A model generated the notes under the pieces. The model worked only from the letters and a program-made list of their open reading frames with translations, was not told the DNA's origin and did no database searches. Both the position numbers and the translations under genes were made by a program. A stretch of DNA of 64,000 nt, taken from contig NZ_JAUSRB010000002.1 of NCBI RefSeq assembly GCF_030811595.1, positions 8,060,001 to 8,124,000 on the forward strand, written 5' to 3'. Origin of the DNA: Streptosporangium brasiliense (lineage in GTDB: Bacteria > Actinomycetota > Actinomycetes > Streptosporangiales > Streptosporangiaceae). This document shows, piece after piece, positions 16,159 through 25,070 of this stretch (its first letter is position 1; every line of letters starts with the position of its first letter).

Positions 16159-18170
16159 CGAGCTCCTTCGATGTGGACCCAGCGGGCCGGGGACGGGGTC
16201 CCCTTCTCGGTGACCCCGAACATCATGTACCAGCCGGGCGGCACCAGCGCGGGGTTGGTCGGGACCGTCACGACGATGCCGGTGGGCACCCGGGTGAAGT
16301 CGACCTTGATGGAGCGCTGCTCCACGTCCGTGACGTGGGTGACGGCGCTCGGCCGCATCAGCCGGACCTCCTTGATGCGCTCGGCGTCGGGGGTCTTGAA
16401 CCCCGCCCGGGAGCCCAGGGTCAGCATCCGCCGGCCGTCGGTGATCATCGGCCGCTTCTCGCCGTTGTGCAGGTAGGTCGGGGTGTAGATCTCGATCCGC
16501 TGGTCGAAGGTGCCGGGCACCGTGCCCGCCTCGTCGGCGAAGAGCGGGTCGGAGCCCATGCTGAGCACCCGGCCGTCGGGCAGCAGCAGCCCCTCGGCGT
16601 GGTAGTTGCGGCCCACCGCGGGCGCCGCGGCCTCGTGGAAGCTGTTGCTCTGCGGGCGGTAGACCTCGGCCCGCAGGACGTCGCTGTCGCCCCGGCCGCG
16701 GTAGTCGCTGGAGCCGTTGAAGGAGAACACGGTGTCGTCGGGGAGCAGCACCGCCGACGGGTAGCGCACCGGGTCGGACAGGTTCGGACCCCGGACGTAG
16801 CGGGGCGCGGGCTGCTTGAGGTCGATGATGGCGGTCCGGGCGGTGGCGTTCGGCAGGCCCGGCTGGCGCTCCCCGACCGGGCCGCCGCCCATCACCATGA
16901 TCCGCTGGTCCTGGGCGGGGGGCAGCAGCACCGAGGCGCCGGTCTCGTTGAGTTCGGGCTCGGGCAGCCCGGGGACCGGGGTGAAGGCCTCCATCTCGTC
17001 CGGCGCCACGCCGCCGACGCCGCCGGGGGACTTCACCAGGCGGTCGGTGTCGTGGCGGTAGTCCCAGATGCCCGGGGGGCGGAGCGCGAGCTGGCCGGGA
17101 CCGTATCCGGCGCTCATGCCGGAGAAGAAGAGGGTGTCGTCGTCCAGCAGGAACAGCGCCGGGTAGCTGGGGAAGAAGCGCTTGGGCCCGGGGATCCAGG
17201 TCCGGGTGGCGGGGTCGTAGAACTCGTTGTCCCTGGTGATCTGCCCCACGGTGTCCAGGCCGGAGACCGTCATCACCTTGCCGTCGGGCAGCGCGGTCAT
17301 CGTCGGGTACCAGCGGCCCTCGGCCATGTCCTGGACCTTGATGTAGCGCTCGGCGATCGGATCGAACTCGTAGGCGTCCTTGATGCCTTGGAAGTCCTGC
17401 TTCTCCAGCGTCATGTCCGCGCCCATGGCGTACAGGTTGCGCTTGTCCCGGCCGGTCAGCCCCTGGATCTCGTATTTGACGTAGCCGCCCGGCGAGGTGA
17501 AGACGCCGGGCGCGCCCTCGACCACGGACTCGGCGAAGACCTTGGTCTCGCTGGGCTTGATCCGGACCTTGCCCGGCACGCCGCTCTCGACCTTCTCGGC
17601 GGGCGGCACCGTGATGTGCGCGGTGGTCCGGTAGAGCCGCCCGTTGGGGGCCGCGATCAGGGTGCCGGGGTGCAGCTGCCGCCGGATGTGCGGGCTCTCG
17701 TTCTTCACCACCAGGGCCCCTCCGGCCCGCTTCACCTTGCTCTTGAGCACCTCGAAGCGGAGCGTGCCGCCGGCGATGAGAAGGTTGCCGTTGGGCAGCA
17801 GCACGTGGCCGGCGCAGAAGAAGTCGACCGGGGTGTCGATCATCTTGAACTCGCCGGCCTGTCCCGGCTTGGTGGGGTCCCAGAGCACGGTCTTGAAGGT
17901 GCCCTTGGCGAAGTTTGCGGCGTTGTTGCCGGACCCGGCGACGATGAGCACCTTGCCGGTGCGCAGCAGGGCCGCGTGGATGGCGTTGACCTTGAACTCG
18001 TTGGGGACGTTCAGGAAGCTCCAGTGGCCGTAGCGCGCCTTGTAGTCGTCCCGGTTGATCTGGTAGTCGTGCCATTTGCGGGAGGCGAACCCGGCGACGG
18101 CCGGCAGGTTGACCCCGACGATCGCGGCGATCACCGCGGCGGCGATCAGGTTCTTGCGTAGACGGCTCAA
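16155..18170 (-). CDS. glxA: GlxA-type radical copper oxidase (galactose-oxidase-like, kelch fold)
   Basis: 671 residues with an N-terminal signal/anchor helix (residues ~8-28), a kelch beta-propeller and a C-terminal DUF1929 domain. The redox centre is complete by position: Cys119 (FFCAGH) expected to crosslink Tyr288 (GRWYPT), copper ligands Tyr523-His524 (GRNYHAEG) and His612 (SAVTHVTD). GlxA oxidises terminal alcohols of a beta-linked glycan and is needed for apical glycan deposition and pellet formation in Streptomyces. It starts at TTG overlapping the cslA stop by four bases (TTGA), with GAGG 6-7 nt upstream, so the two are translationally coupled. Confidence 0.93.
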   Translation of the reverse strand: MSRLRKNLIAAAVIAAIVGVNLPAVAGFASRKWHDYQINRDDYKARYGHWSFLNVPNEFKVNAIHAALLRTGKVLIVAGSGNNAANFAKGTFKTVLWDPTKPGQAGEFKMIDTPVDFFCAGHVLLPNGNLLIAGGTLRFEVLKSKVKRAGGALVVKNESPHIRRQLHPGTLIAAPNGRLYRTTAHITVPPAEKVESGVPGKVRIKPSETKVFAESVVEGAPGVFTSPGGYVKYEIQGLTGRDKRNLYAMGADMTLEKQDFQGIKDAYEFDPIAERYIKVQDMAEGRWYPTMTALPDGKVMTVSGLDTVGQITRDNEFYDPATRTWIPGPKRFFPSYPALFLLDDDTLFFSGMSAGYGPGQLALRPPGIWDYRHDTDRLVKSPGGVGGVAPDEMEAFTPVPGLPEPELNETGASVLLPPAQDQRIMVMGGGPVGERQPGLPNATARTAIIDLKQPAPRYVRGPNLSDPVRYPSAVLLPDDTVFSFNGSSDYRGRGDSDVLRAEVYRPQSNSFHEAAAPAVGRNYHAEGLLLPDGRVLSMGSDPLFADEAGTVPGTFDQRIEIYTPTYLHNGEKRPMITDGRRMLTLGSRAGFKTPDAERIKEVRLMRPSAVTHVTDVEQRSIKVDFTRVPTGIVVTVPTNPALVPPGWYMMFGVTEKGTPSPARWVHIEGAR

Positions 18171-19879
18171 CGGTTACCTCGGCTGGTCCACGCCCAGGTC
18201 GCCAGGGGCCCCAGGCAGATCACAAGGGCGAGAATCACCCACAGGGTCATGACCAGGTGCACGTGCCCGGTCCAGAAGAGGGTGAGCAGCAGCCCACCAC
18301 CGAAGATCACGGCCCACCACAGGTGGATGCGGAAGGTGGCGAGCTGGTCGGGGCTGGCCGAGTCCCCCTTGGGGGTGACCACGAACTTGCTCGGCCGCCG
18401 CAGCGCGGCCCCGATCAGCGAGGCCACGTAGATGGGCGCCGACAGCGCCGACATGACCATCCCGGCCACCCCGGAGGAGCCCTCCGGCTCGTGCGGGCTG
18501 ACGTTGTGCCGCCGGTTCCAGGTGTAGAGCATGACCTGCAGCAGCGCCGCGTCGCCGTAGAGCATCAGCCACACGTCCATGGGCACGGTCACGCCGGAGC
18601 CGCCCACCGCCATGAAGAGGGTCGCGCTCAGCCCGGCCAGCAGCCAGTTGAGCGCGGACATCGGATAGAACGTCACCATCAGGCTGTAGTTGAACAGCCG
18701 TCCGGGCGACAGCCGGAACGCCGCCTTCCAGAACTGGGTGAGCAGCGTCTCGTAGGTGCCCCTGCTCCAGCGGAGCTGCTGGCTGAAGAAGTCGGTCCAC
18801 GACGACGGCCCCTCGCCCACGGCGAGCACGTCCGGGGTGTAGACCGACATCCAGCGCTCCCCCGTCCGCGGGTCGCGGGAGCGGTGGAACTCGATGCCGG
18901 TGGCCATGTCCTCGGTGATCGAGTCGTACAGGCCGCCGATCTGCTTGAGCGCCCGGATCCGCACGGCGTTGTTGGTGCCGACGAACATCGGCGCCCCGTA
19001 CAGGTTGCCGGCGCGCTGGATCAGGGAGTGGAAGAGGAACTGCTGGCTCTCGGCGGCCTTGGTGACCCCGGCGGTGTAGTTGCCGTAGACCTGGGGGCCG
19101 ACCACGAAGGCCACCCGCGGGTCGCGGAAGTATCCGAGCATGCGCTCGCAGAACTCCGGCAGCGGCACGTGGTCGGTGTCGACGGAGACGAAGAAGTCGT
19201 AGTCGTCGCCGTGGGCCGACAGCCAGCTGTTGTAGTTGCCGTGCTTGGTCCTGGCCCGGAAGGCGCCCTTGGGCCGGTTCCACTCGGGCACGCCCTTGCG
19301 GCTGAAGTGGCGGGCGCCCAGCCAGTCGCAGAGCTCGCGGATGTCGGGGTCGTCGCCCTCGTCCAGCAGCCACACGTCGAGCACGCCGTCATGGCGGATC
19401 TGCAGGGCCGCCGACAGGGTCTCCCGGACCATCTCCAGCGGTTCCTTGCCGGGCACGCAGGTGGTGATGAAGGCCACCCGGCTGCCGCGCTCGGGCGGGA
19501 CCGGGACCGGGTCCCTGGCCGCCAGCATGGCGTGCACGTTGGAGACCACGCTGACCAGGCGGAAGATCTCGATCAGGGCGATCGCCACGAGCATGACCTT
19601 GTCGGCGACCGGGATGTACCACGGGAGCATGCCGTAGGGGTCGACCCGCACCGTCCAGTGGCCGGGCATCAACAGCCAGGCCATCATGGTGAACTCCACG
19701 ACGAGCGCGGCGACCATCAGCAGTACCGCCCGCACGCGGTGCGGCTCGCTGGCGAGCATGGAGCGGTACTGGACGCGGTACGGCCGGCCCGGCTCCGGTT
19801 CGGTCATGGGCCCGGCGAGCTGGCTGAACCGTTCGTAGTCGTAGAGGGTGATCTTCGTGCTGTCGGCTGGTGAACTCAT
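18167..19879 (-). CDS. cslA: CslA cellulose-synthase-like GT2 glycosyltransferase
   Basis: 570 residues. Two N-terminal spans (~50-70 and ~90-112), a cytosolic GT2 domain with DTD at 234-236 (VSVDTDHVPL), TED at 322-324 (ITEDMATG) and QQLRW at 367-371, then several C-terminal spans forming the glucan channel. This is the processive beta-glucan synthase signature. With glxA and a GH6 gene it forms the actinomycete apical-glycan operon, which in streptomycetes acts at hyphal tips with DivIVA. A long AT-richer leader lies upstream. No PilZ domain is evident. Confidence 0.94.
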   Translation of the reverse strand: MSSPADSTKITLYDYERFSQLAGPMTEPEPGRPYRVQYRSMLASEPHRVRAVLLMVAALVVEFTMMAWLLMPGHWTVRVDPYGMLPWYIPVADKVMLVAIALIEIFRLVSVVSNVHAMLAARDPVPVPPERGSRVAFITTCVPGKEPLEMVRETLSAALQIRHDGVLDVWLLDEGDDPDIRELCDWLGARHFSRKGVPEWNRPKGAFRARTKHGNYNSWLSAHGDDYDFFVSVDTDHVPLPEFCERMLGYFRDPRVAFVVGPQVYGNYTAGVTKAAESQQFLFHSLIQRAGNLYGAPMFVGTNNAVRIRALKQIGGLYDSITEDMATGIEFHRSRDPRTGERWMSVYTPDVLAVGEGPSSWTDFFSQQLRWSRGTYETLLTQFWKAAFRLSPGRLFNYSLMVTFYPMSALNWLLAGLSATLFMAVGGSGVTVPMDVWLMLYGDAALLQVMLYTWNRRHNVSPHEPEGSSGVAGMVMSALSAPIYVASLIGAALRRPSKFVVTPKGDSASPDQLATFRIHLWWAVIFGGGLLLTLFWTGHVHLVMTLWVILALVICLGPLATWAWTSRGNR

Positions 19880-20193
19880 GGGCCCGGTGACCTCACAACC
19901 CGCACGACGAAGACCAGCACTGTCCCCCCAGATGGATCACCCCGGCCACCCGCGCAAAGCGACGGTCAAGCCCGGCCCGCGGATCGGTAAACCGGGAAAC
20001 ATCATATTGGGAGCAGTAGGCCGGATCTCATCACTTTCGCACCCTGGGACCACTTCGTGAGGACTTGATTTAGCTTTCAACCAAATCATCGAAGGGCAAA
20101 TAGGGACAAGCATTAATTAACCGAACTATCGCCCTAAACCGGGCGCCGGAAAACCCGTGTCCGGGGCGGGGGCCGGGCTGGCACGCTTGACGG
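19880..20193. other. 314-bp AT-rich divergent intergenic region (cslA / nucleotidyltransferase)
   Basis: No coding frame is seen. The stretch ~19985-20130 is markedly AT-richer than its surroundings. It contains TATGAT-like hexamers reading toward cslA (near 20001), an inverted repeat TGATTT (20066-20071) / AAATCA (20083-20088), and a TTAATTAA palindrome near 20115. It most likely holds the cslA promoter and upstream control sites. Confidence 0.5.
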
Positions 20194-20844
20194 ATGGAAG
20201 TACGGTTCGTCCCCGATCACCTGGTGCTGTCGGTCGTGGTCGGCTCCCGTGCCTACGGGCTGGAGACCGAGGACTCCGACGTCGACCGGCGCGGGGTCTT
20301 CGTGGCGCCGACCCCGCTGTTCTGGCGGCTGGCCAAGCCGCCCACGCACGTCGAGGGGCCGCTGCCGGAGCAGTTCTCCTGGGAGGTCGAGCGGTTCTGC
20401 GGCCTCGCGCTGGAGGCCAACCCGACGGTCCTGGAATGCCTGTGGTCGCCGATCGTCGAGCACGTCTCCCCCGCCGGGGCGGACCTGCTCGCGCTCCGGA
20501 GCGCCTTCGTGTCCAGACGCGCCCGCCAGAGCTTCACCGGATACGCCGAGGCCCAGTTCCGCCGCCTGGACCCCGAGCGCCCCAACTGGAAGCAGGCCAT
20601 GCACATGATCCGGCTGCTGATCAGCGGCCTGCACCTGGCCCGGCACGGCGAGCCGCTGGTCCGGATGGACGAGCACCGCGACCGGCTGCTGGCCGTACGG
20701 CGGGGCGAGGTCTCCTGGGCCGAGGTCCAGAGATGGCGCACGGAGCTGGCCGCGGGCCTGGAGGCCGCCGACGCGCTGCCGGCCGGACCGGACCGGCGGC
20801 GCGTCGACGACTATCTGGCGGCCACGAGAAGGGCGGCCCTCTGA
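20194..20844 (+). CDS. predicted nucleotidyltransferase (YcgL/MNT-fold)
   Basis: 216 residues. The N-terminus has the minimal nucleotidyltransferase motif GSRAYGLETEDSDVD (Gly17-Ser18, Asp29/Asp31), the metal-binding signature of polymerase-beta-fold enzymes, followed by helices with conserved NPTVLECLW and MIRLLISG segments seen in stand-alone predicted nucleotidyltransferases. No HEPN partner or toxin-antitoxin neighbour is visible. The target is unknown. No clear ribosome-binding site precedes the ATG, so the message may be leaderless. Confidence 0.75.
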   Translation: MEVRFVPDHLVLSVVVGSRAYGLETEDSDVDRRGVFVAPTPLFWRLAKPPTHVEGPLPEQFSWEVERFCGLALEANPTVLECLWSPIVEHVSPAGADLLALRSAFVSRRARQSFTGYAEAQFRRLDPERPNWKQAMHMIRLLISGLHLARHGEPLVRMDEHRDRLLAVRRGEVSWAEVQRWRTELAAGLEAADALPAGPDRRRVDDYLAATRRAAL

Positions 20845-20854
20845 CCCTCACCCC

Positions 20855-20878
20855 GCCCGCCCGGCCGGCCGGGCGGGC
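20855..20878. terminator. 24-bp perfect palindrome, bidirectional terminator
   Basis: GCCCGCCCGG-CCGG-CCGGGCGGGC forms a 10-bp stem with a 4-nt loop between the convergent nucleotidyltransferase and MBL-fold genes. Confidence 0.65.
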
Positions 20879-20887
20879 TGCCTGAGC

Positions 20888-22006
20888 TCACGGGGCGCCG
20901 AACAGCTCCCACCAGCTGTCCACCAGGGGCACGTCGTCGACGTCGACCCGGTCTCCCGGCCGGGGGACCGCGAGACGGACGTCGCGGGCCTTCGCCTCGC
21001 GCCACAGGCGGTCGACGGGCTCGGCCCACGGGTGGGGGGCGAGGGTGAAGGTCCCCCAGTGGACGGGCAGGAACAGCCGGCCGCCCAGGTCGAGGTGGGC
21101 GTTGACCGCCTCCTCCGGGTCCATGTGGATGTCGGGCCAGGCGGGGCTGTAGGCGCCGATCGGCATCAGGGTGAGGTCGAACGGGCCGTGGGCGGCGCCG
21201 ATGCCCGCGTATCCGTCGAAGTAGCCGGAGTCTCCCGCGTAGAAGACCCGCTTGGCCCGCCCCGCGACCACCCAGGAGCCCCAGAGGGTGACGTTGCGGG
21301 TGAAGGCGCGTCCGGAGAAGTGCCGGGCGGCGGTGGCGACGAACCGCAGACCCGCGACGCTCGCCTCCTCCTCCCAGTCGAGCTCGACGATCCGTGAGGC
21401 GGGCACGCCCCAGCGCTCCAGATGAGCGCCGATGCCCAGGGGGACCAGGAAGGGCGCGCCCTGCAGGGCGGTGAGCGCGCGGACCGTCGCCCGGTCGAGG
21501 TGGTCGTAGTGGTCGTGGGAGATCACGATCGCGTCGAGCGCCGGAAGGTCGGCCAGCGGGACCGGCAGCGGGTGCAGCCGCCGCGGGCCGACCAGCCGCG
21601 AGGGCGAGGCGCGCCCGCTCCACACGGGGTCGAACAGGACGCGCCGCCCCTCGATCTCCACCAGCGTGGTGGCGTGGCCGTACCAGACGACGCTCAGCCC
21701 GGCCGCGGACGGCGGGGTGACCGGGGAGGTCACCAGCGGGACCGGCCCGACGGGCCGGCGGCCGTCGCGGTTGAGGACCATCTCCCGGAGCATCTCCGGG
21801 AGGCTGCCCACCGGGGGCGTGTACGAGCCGGGCACGGCGTTGTGGAAGACGCCGTCACGGAACCGGGGGGAGCGCCGCATCCGGGCCAGCCGCTCCCCCG
21901 CGGCCCGGCCGCCCAGCTCCGCCGGGATCTCCCGCACCGCCCATCCCAGTGCGGCCAGCGCCAGCCCGCCCGCGAGAAGACGTCCCGCCGATCCTTTGTC
22001 CGCCAT
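20888..22006 (-). CDS. MBL-fold hydrolase, NAPE-PLD/UlaG-like
   Basis: 372 residues from ATG 22006 with GAAGGAG 9 nt upstream. An N-terminal hydrophobic segment (AGGLALAALGWAV) may anchor it in the membrane. The metallo-beta-lactamase motif is intact as SHDHYDHLD, with further ligands in AARHFSGR, FYAGDSGYFDGY and LPVHWGTF. The pattern matches N-acylphosphatidylethanolamine-phospholipase-D-like hydrolases, which act on phospholipid or N-acyl substrates. No operon partners are seen. Confidence 0.82.
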   Translation of the reverse strand: MADKGSAGRLLAGGLALAALGWAVREIPAELGGRAAGERLARMRRSPRFRDGVFHNAVPGSYTPPVGSLPEMLREMVLNRDGRRPVGPVPLVTSPVTPPSAAGLSVVWYGHATTLVEIEGRRVLFDPVWSGRASPSRLVGPRRLHPLPVPLADLPALDAIVISHDHYDHLDRATVRALTALQGAPFLVPLGIGAHLERWGVPASRIVELDWEEEASVAGLRFVATAARHFSGRAFTRNVTLWGSWVVAGRAKRVFYAGDSGYFDGYAGIGAAHGPFDLTLMPIGAYSPAWPDIHMDPEEAVNAHLDLGGRLFLPVHWGTFTLAPHPWAEPVDRLWREAKARDVRLAVPRPGDRVDVDDVPLVDSWWELFGAP

Positions 22007-22128
22007 CCCGCAATACTCCTTCAAAGTCGGATGATCCGCGCAAACTACTCACGATCCGCCGGCCTCCTCCGCCCGTGGACCACCGGGCTTCCGGGGCCGC
22101 GCGCCGGAGGCGGACTCCCCCGCGGCGG

Positions 22129-22428
22129 CTACGCCAGATGCCGCTCGACGGTGGCCACCTTGGCCTCCAGCCGGCCGCCCTGACCGGCGCGCAGATCGGC
22201 CTTCAGCACGAGGCTGACCCGCCCGCACCGCGCCTCGACCGCCGCCACCGCGTCCTTGACGACGCTCATCACCTGATCCCAGTCGTCACCCTCGACCGTG
22301 GTGAACATCGCATCCGTACGGTTCGGCAGCCCCGAGGCGCGCACCACCCGCACCGCCTCGGCGACGAACTCACCGACGTCCTCCCCCACTCCGACGGGGG
22401 TCACGCTGAACGCCACGAGAACCGACAT
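22129..22428 (-). CDS. MTH1187/YkoF-type thiamine-binding protein
   Basis: 99 residues from ATG 22428, preceded by GGAG and AAAGGGG. The sequence [13 protein letters not shown], a middle [16 protein letters not shown] and a C-terminal SLVLKADLR strand fit the MTH1187 ferredoxin-like fold, which binds hydroxymethylpyrimidine or thiamine. No thiamine transporter genes are adjacent and no TPP riboswitch is evident upstream, so it acts as a stand-alone cytosolic binder. Confidence 0.8.
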   Translation of the reverse strand: MSVLVAFSVTPVGVGEDVGEFVAEAVRVVRASGLPNRTDAMFTTVEGDDWDQVMSVVKDAVAAVEARCGRVSLVLKADLRAGQGGRLEAKVATVERHLA

Positions 22429-22615
22429 GTCCGGCCCCTTTCTCCGAATCTCCGAAGCTCTCCGCTCACCGCACCCTAGTTTCCCCGGAGCCCCGGCATG
22501 CGGGCGGGCGGCGGCGGGCCGGGCACGGCGGGCCGCGTCCGGCACGCGGGCCGGGTACGGCGGGCCGGGTACGGCGGGCCGGTCCGCTCGGGGCCCGCAC
22601 CGGACGGCCCCCGGG

Positions 22616-23341
22616 TCAGGAGCCGTGCCGCGCGCTGACAGCCGCCGGGTCGCCGGGCCGGACGGCCCCGGGCCGGGTCACCCGCATGATCATGCCGAAC
22701 TTGTTCTCGTGCTCCCCGATCAACCATTTCTGCAGCTCGGGCCAGCGCTGCCGGCCGTCGGGATCCCAGCTGGGCACGGCGCAGCGGATGCACGGGCCCG
22801 TGTGGGCCCCGGTCACCGCGAGCTCGGCCTCGCCCACGGTGATCGTGGTGCCGGCCCCCCAGCTCTCCTCGGCGAAAGCGGGCGCGTCCAGTCCGAGGTG
22901 CAGGTTGGGGCGGAACCTGAGCAGGTCGACCGGGGAACCGAGCTCCTCCTCCAGCGCCGCGAGGGACGCCTCGAACGTGACCAGCACGGTCAGCGCCCGG
23001 TCCTGCTGCCCGTCCGCCGCGCGCAGGCGCAGCGGCGTCCCGAGCGAGCGCGCCAGCTCGCCGGCCGTCCCGGGATCGTGCCACCGCCAGACGGTCCCGT
23101 CCGGAGCGGTCAGCTCCGGCGCGTCGTCCGCCCCGTAGGCGGCGCGCCAGTGGAGCATCTCCGGGCGCTGCCGCACGGTCAGGACCTTGCCGTCGTGGTT
23201 GTCCCGCCCGTCGATCAGCGCGTAGGCCCGGTCGCCGGCCACCCCTCGGTGGTCCAGCAGCGCCTCCTGGAGTTCCTCGCCCCGCAGCGACTTCACCGGC
23301 CACCTCAGCAAACGCCGCAAACTCCCGCTATGTGTCGTCAT
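22616..23341 (-). CDS. MOSC domain protein
   Basis: 241 residues. The N-terminal MOSC beta-barrel region ([27 protein letters not shown]) and the C-terminal MOSC domain with conserved [15 protein letters not shown], whose first cysteine is the expected molybdenum- or persulfide-linked residue, are present. MOSC proteins bind molybdenum cofactor or transfer sulfur; many reduce N-hydroxylated compounds. The start is only 26 bp from the divergent endonuclease V start. Confidence 0.85.
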   Translation of the reverse strand: MTTHSGSLRRLLRWPVKSLRGEELQEALLDHRGVAGDRAYALIDGRDNHDGKVLTVRQRPEMLHWRAAYGADDAPELTAPDGTVWRWHDPGTAGELARSLGTPLRLRAADGQQDRALTVLVTFEASLAALEEELGSPVDLLRFRPNLHLGLDAPAFAEESWGAGTTITVGEAELAVTGAHTGPCIRCAVPSWDPDGRQRWPELQKWLIGEHENKFGMIMRVTRPGAVRPGDPAAVSARHGS

Positions 23342-23367
23342 GCTCTAAAAATAGCGATCATGTGTAT

Positions 23368-24039
23368 ATGAAGGCACAAACTCCCCGCACCATCCAGGAA
23401 GCCGAGGCGATCCAGGACGAGCTCCGGCCGCTGCTCGACCTGACAGGGCCGGGTCCCCGCCGGCCGGCCAGGGTGGCGGGGGTGGACGTGGCCTACGACG
23501 GGCAACGGCTCGCGGCGGCGGTGGCCGTACTGGACGGGGCCACGCTGGAGGTCGTCGAGCAGGTGACCGTCGGCGGGAGGGTGGCCTTCGACTACGTCCC
23601 CGGCCTGCTGGCCTTCCGGGAGGTCCCCGCCCTCCTCGAAGCCCTCGGACGCCTGACCGCCGCCCCCGACCTGATCGTCTGCGACGGGTACGGCCTGGCC
23701 CACCCCCGCCGCTTCGGCCTGGCCTGCCATCTGGGCGTGCTGACCGGCCTGCCCACGATCGGCGTGGGCAAGACCGCCTTCGTCGGCTCCTACCCCGACC
23801 CCGCGCCCGAGCGGGGCTCGTGGACCGATCTGACCCTGGACGGCGACGTCGTCGGCCGCGTGCTCCGCACCCGGCACGGCGTCAAACCGGTCTTCGTCTC
23901 CGTCGGCCACCGCGTCGACCTCGACACGGCCTGCCACAACGTCCTCGCCCTGACCCCTCACTACCGCCTCCCGGAGACGACCCGCGTCTCCGACCGGCTG
24001 TCACGTATGGCTTTGATCGAAAATGTCACCTTCGACTGA
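23368..24039 (+). CDS. nfi: endonuclease V (deoxyinosine 3' endonuclease)
   Basis: 223 residues from ATG 23368. Catalytic residues align with the family: Asp40 (GVDVAYDG), Glu85 (LLAFREVPALL), Asp106 (IVCDGYGLAHPRRFGLA) and His201 (GHRVD). EndoV nicks DNA or RNA one base 3' of inosine. No Shine-Dalgarno sequence precedes the start and the divergent MOSC start is 26 bp away, so translation is probably leaderless from a promoter lying within the MOSC 5' end. Confidence 0.9.
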   Translation: MKAQTPRTIQEAEAIQDELRPLLDLTGPGPRRPARVAGVDVAYDGQRLAAAVAVLDGATLEVVEQVTVGGRVAFDYVPGLLAFREVPALLEALGRLTAAPDLIVCDGYGLAHPRRFGLACHLGVLTGLPTIGVGKTAFVGSYPDPAPERGSWTDLTLDGDVVGRVLRTRHGVKPVFVSVGHRVDLDTACHNVLALTPHYRLPETTRVSDRLSRMALIENVTFD

Positions 24040-24068
24040 TTTGATCCACTCAGCACAACAAGATTGGG

Positions 24069-25058
24069 ATGACTGTGAGCGACAACGAGTGGGTCGGCGG
24101 CACGGGCGCCTGGAGTGACACCAACCTGGCGGAGATCCGGGAACGGCTGGCCGACGGGTTCGACCCCGGCCAGCGGCTGTTCTGGCTCCGCTCGACGCCC
24201 CTGCACCAGGCCGCCCAGGAGGGAGCGGTCAAGGTGATCGAGCTGCTCCTGGCCTCGGGTGCCGAGGTGGACCCCGCCGACAGCTACGGCGCCACCCCGC
24301 TGTGGGAGGCCGTGCGCCACGGTCAGGACGAGGCCGTCCGGCTCCTGCTCGCCGCGGGCGCCGACCCCTGGCGGCCGTGCATCGCCGGGCGCTCCGCCGG
24401 TCTCCAGGCTCTCTTCACCGACCTCGCGGACCTGTTCGTCCCCCTCCCGGGAGCCCCCCGCGTCAGCCCGCGGCTCCGCGAGCTCCAGGACACCGTCGAC
24501 GAGATGATGTTCTCCTACGAGGACTACAGCGAGGGGTTCTGCATCGCCTTCGTCGGCGGGGTGGAGGAGGACGAGGTCATCCGCCGCCTGGGGGCCGACC
24601 CCGGGCGCTGCCCGCCGGTGGAGGCCGGCGCGCTCCGGGAGGCCGAGCACGCCTCGCCCGTCGAGCTCCTGCGGGTCGCCACCCCGCCCGGGGGCGGGGT
24701 GGCGCTCATCCAGACCGAGGGCGTCCTACCGGTCCACGACGGCGTCGCCCGGCTGGCCACCACCGGCGGCGGGGTCCTGGCCGGCGCCTTCCCGCTCGCC
24801 GGCACCTCGGTCGACATCTGGCGGGACGGCTTCTGCGTCGCCCGCCCCTCGGTCTACGACCAGCTCAGCGAGGACAGCCTGTTCGAGCTGTGGATGTGCC
24901 GTTTCGGCGACTGCGGCGCGCACCCCTCGACCTCCATGGAGCGCATCCTGGCCCTGATGACGCTCCTGACCGCCACCTACGTCACCGAGGAATGGCTGTG
25001 GAGCGCTCCGATGCGGCTGGTCCCGGTCGAACTGCGCGGCGGCGGCCAGGATGGATAG
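24069..25058 (+). CDS. ankyrin-repeat protein with DUF6461-like C-terminal domain
   Basis: 329 residues. Residues ~39-100 form two canonical ankyrin repeats (STPLHQAAQEGAVKVIELLL, then ATPLWEAVRHGQDEAVRLLL) plus a degenerate leading one. The rest (SEGFCIAFVGGVEEDEVIRRL, and a middle ATTGGGVLAGAFP) resembles actinobacterial DUF6461-type proteins, an inference from pattern memory. No signal peptide. It begins 30 bp after nfi and is followed 12 bp later by the zinc-ribbon gene, so nfi, ank and Zn-ribbon could be one transcript. The function is unknown. Confidence 0.7.
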   Translation: MTVSDNEWVGGTGAWSDTNLAEIRERLADGFDPGQRLFWLRSTPLHQAAQEGAVKVIELLLASGAEVDPADSYGATPLWEAVRHGQDEAVRLLLAAGADPWRPCIAGRSAGLQALFTDLADLFVPLPGAPRVSPRLRELQDTVDEMMFSYEDYSEGFCIAFVGGVEEDEVIRRLGADPGRCPPVEAGALREAEHASPVELLRVATPPGGGVALIQTEGVLPVHDGVARLATTGGGVLAGAFPLAGTSVDIWRDGFCVARPSVYDQLSEDSLFELWMCRFGDCGAHPSTSMERILALMTLLTATYVTEEWLWSAPMRLVPVELRGGGQDG

Positions 25059-25070
25059 AGTCGCACAACC

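Noticed and set aside
20194-22006. Toxin-antitoxin module of the nucleotidyltransferase with the neighbouring MBL gene
   Set aside because: The genes are convergent and separated by a terminator, the partner is a metallo-hydrolase, and no HEPN domain is present.
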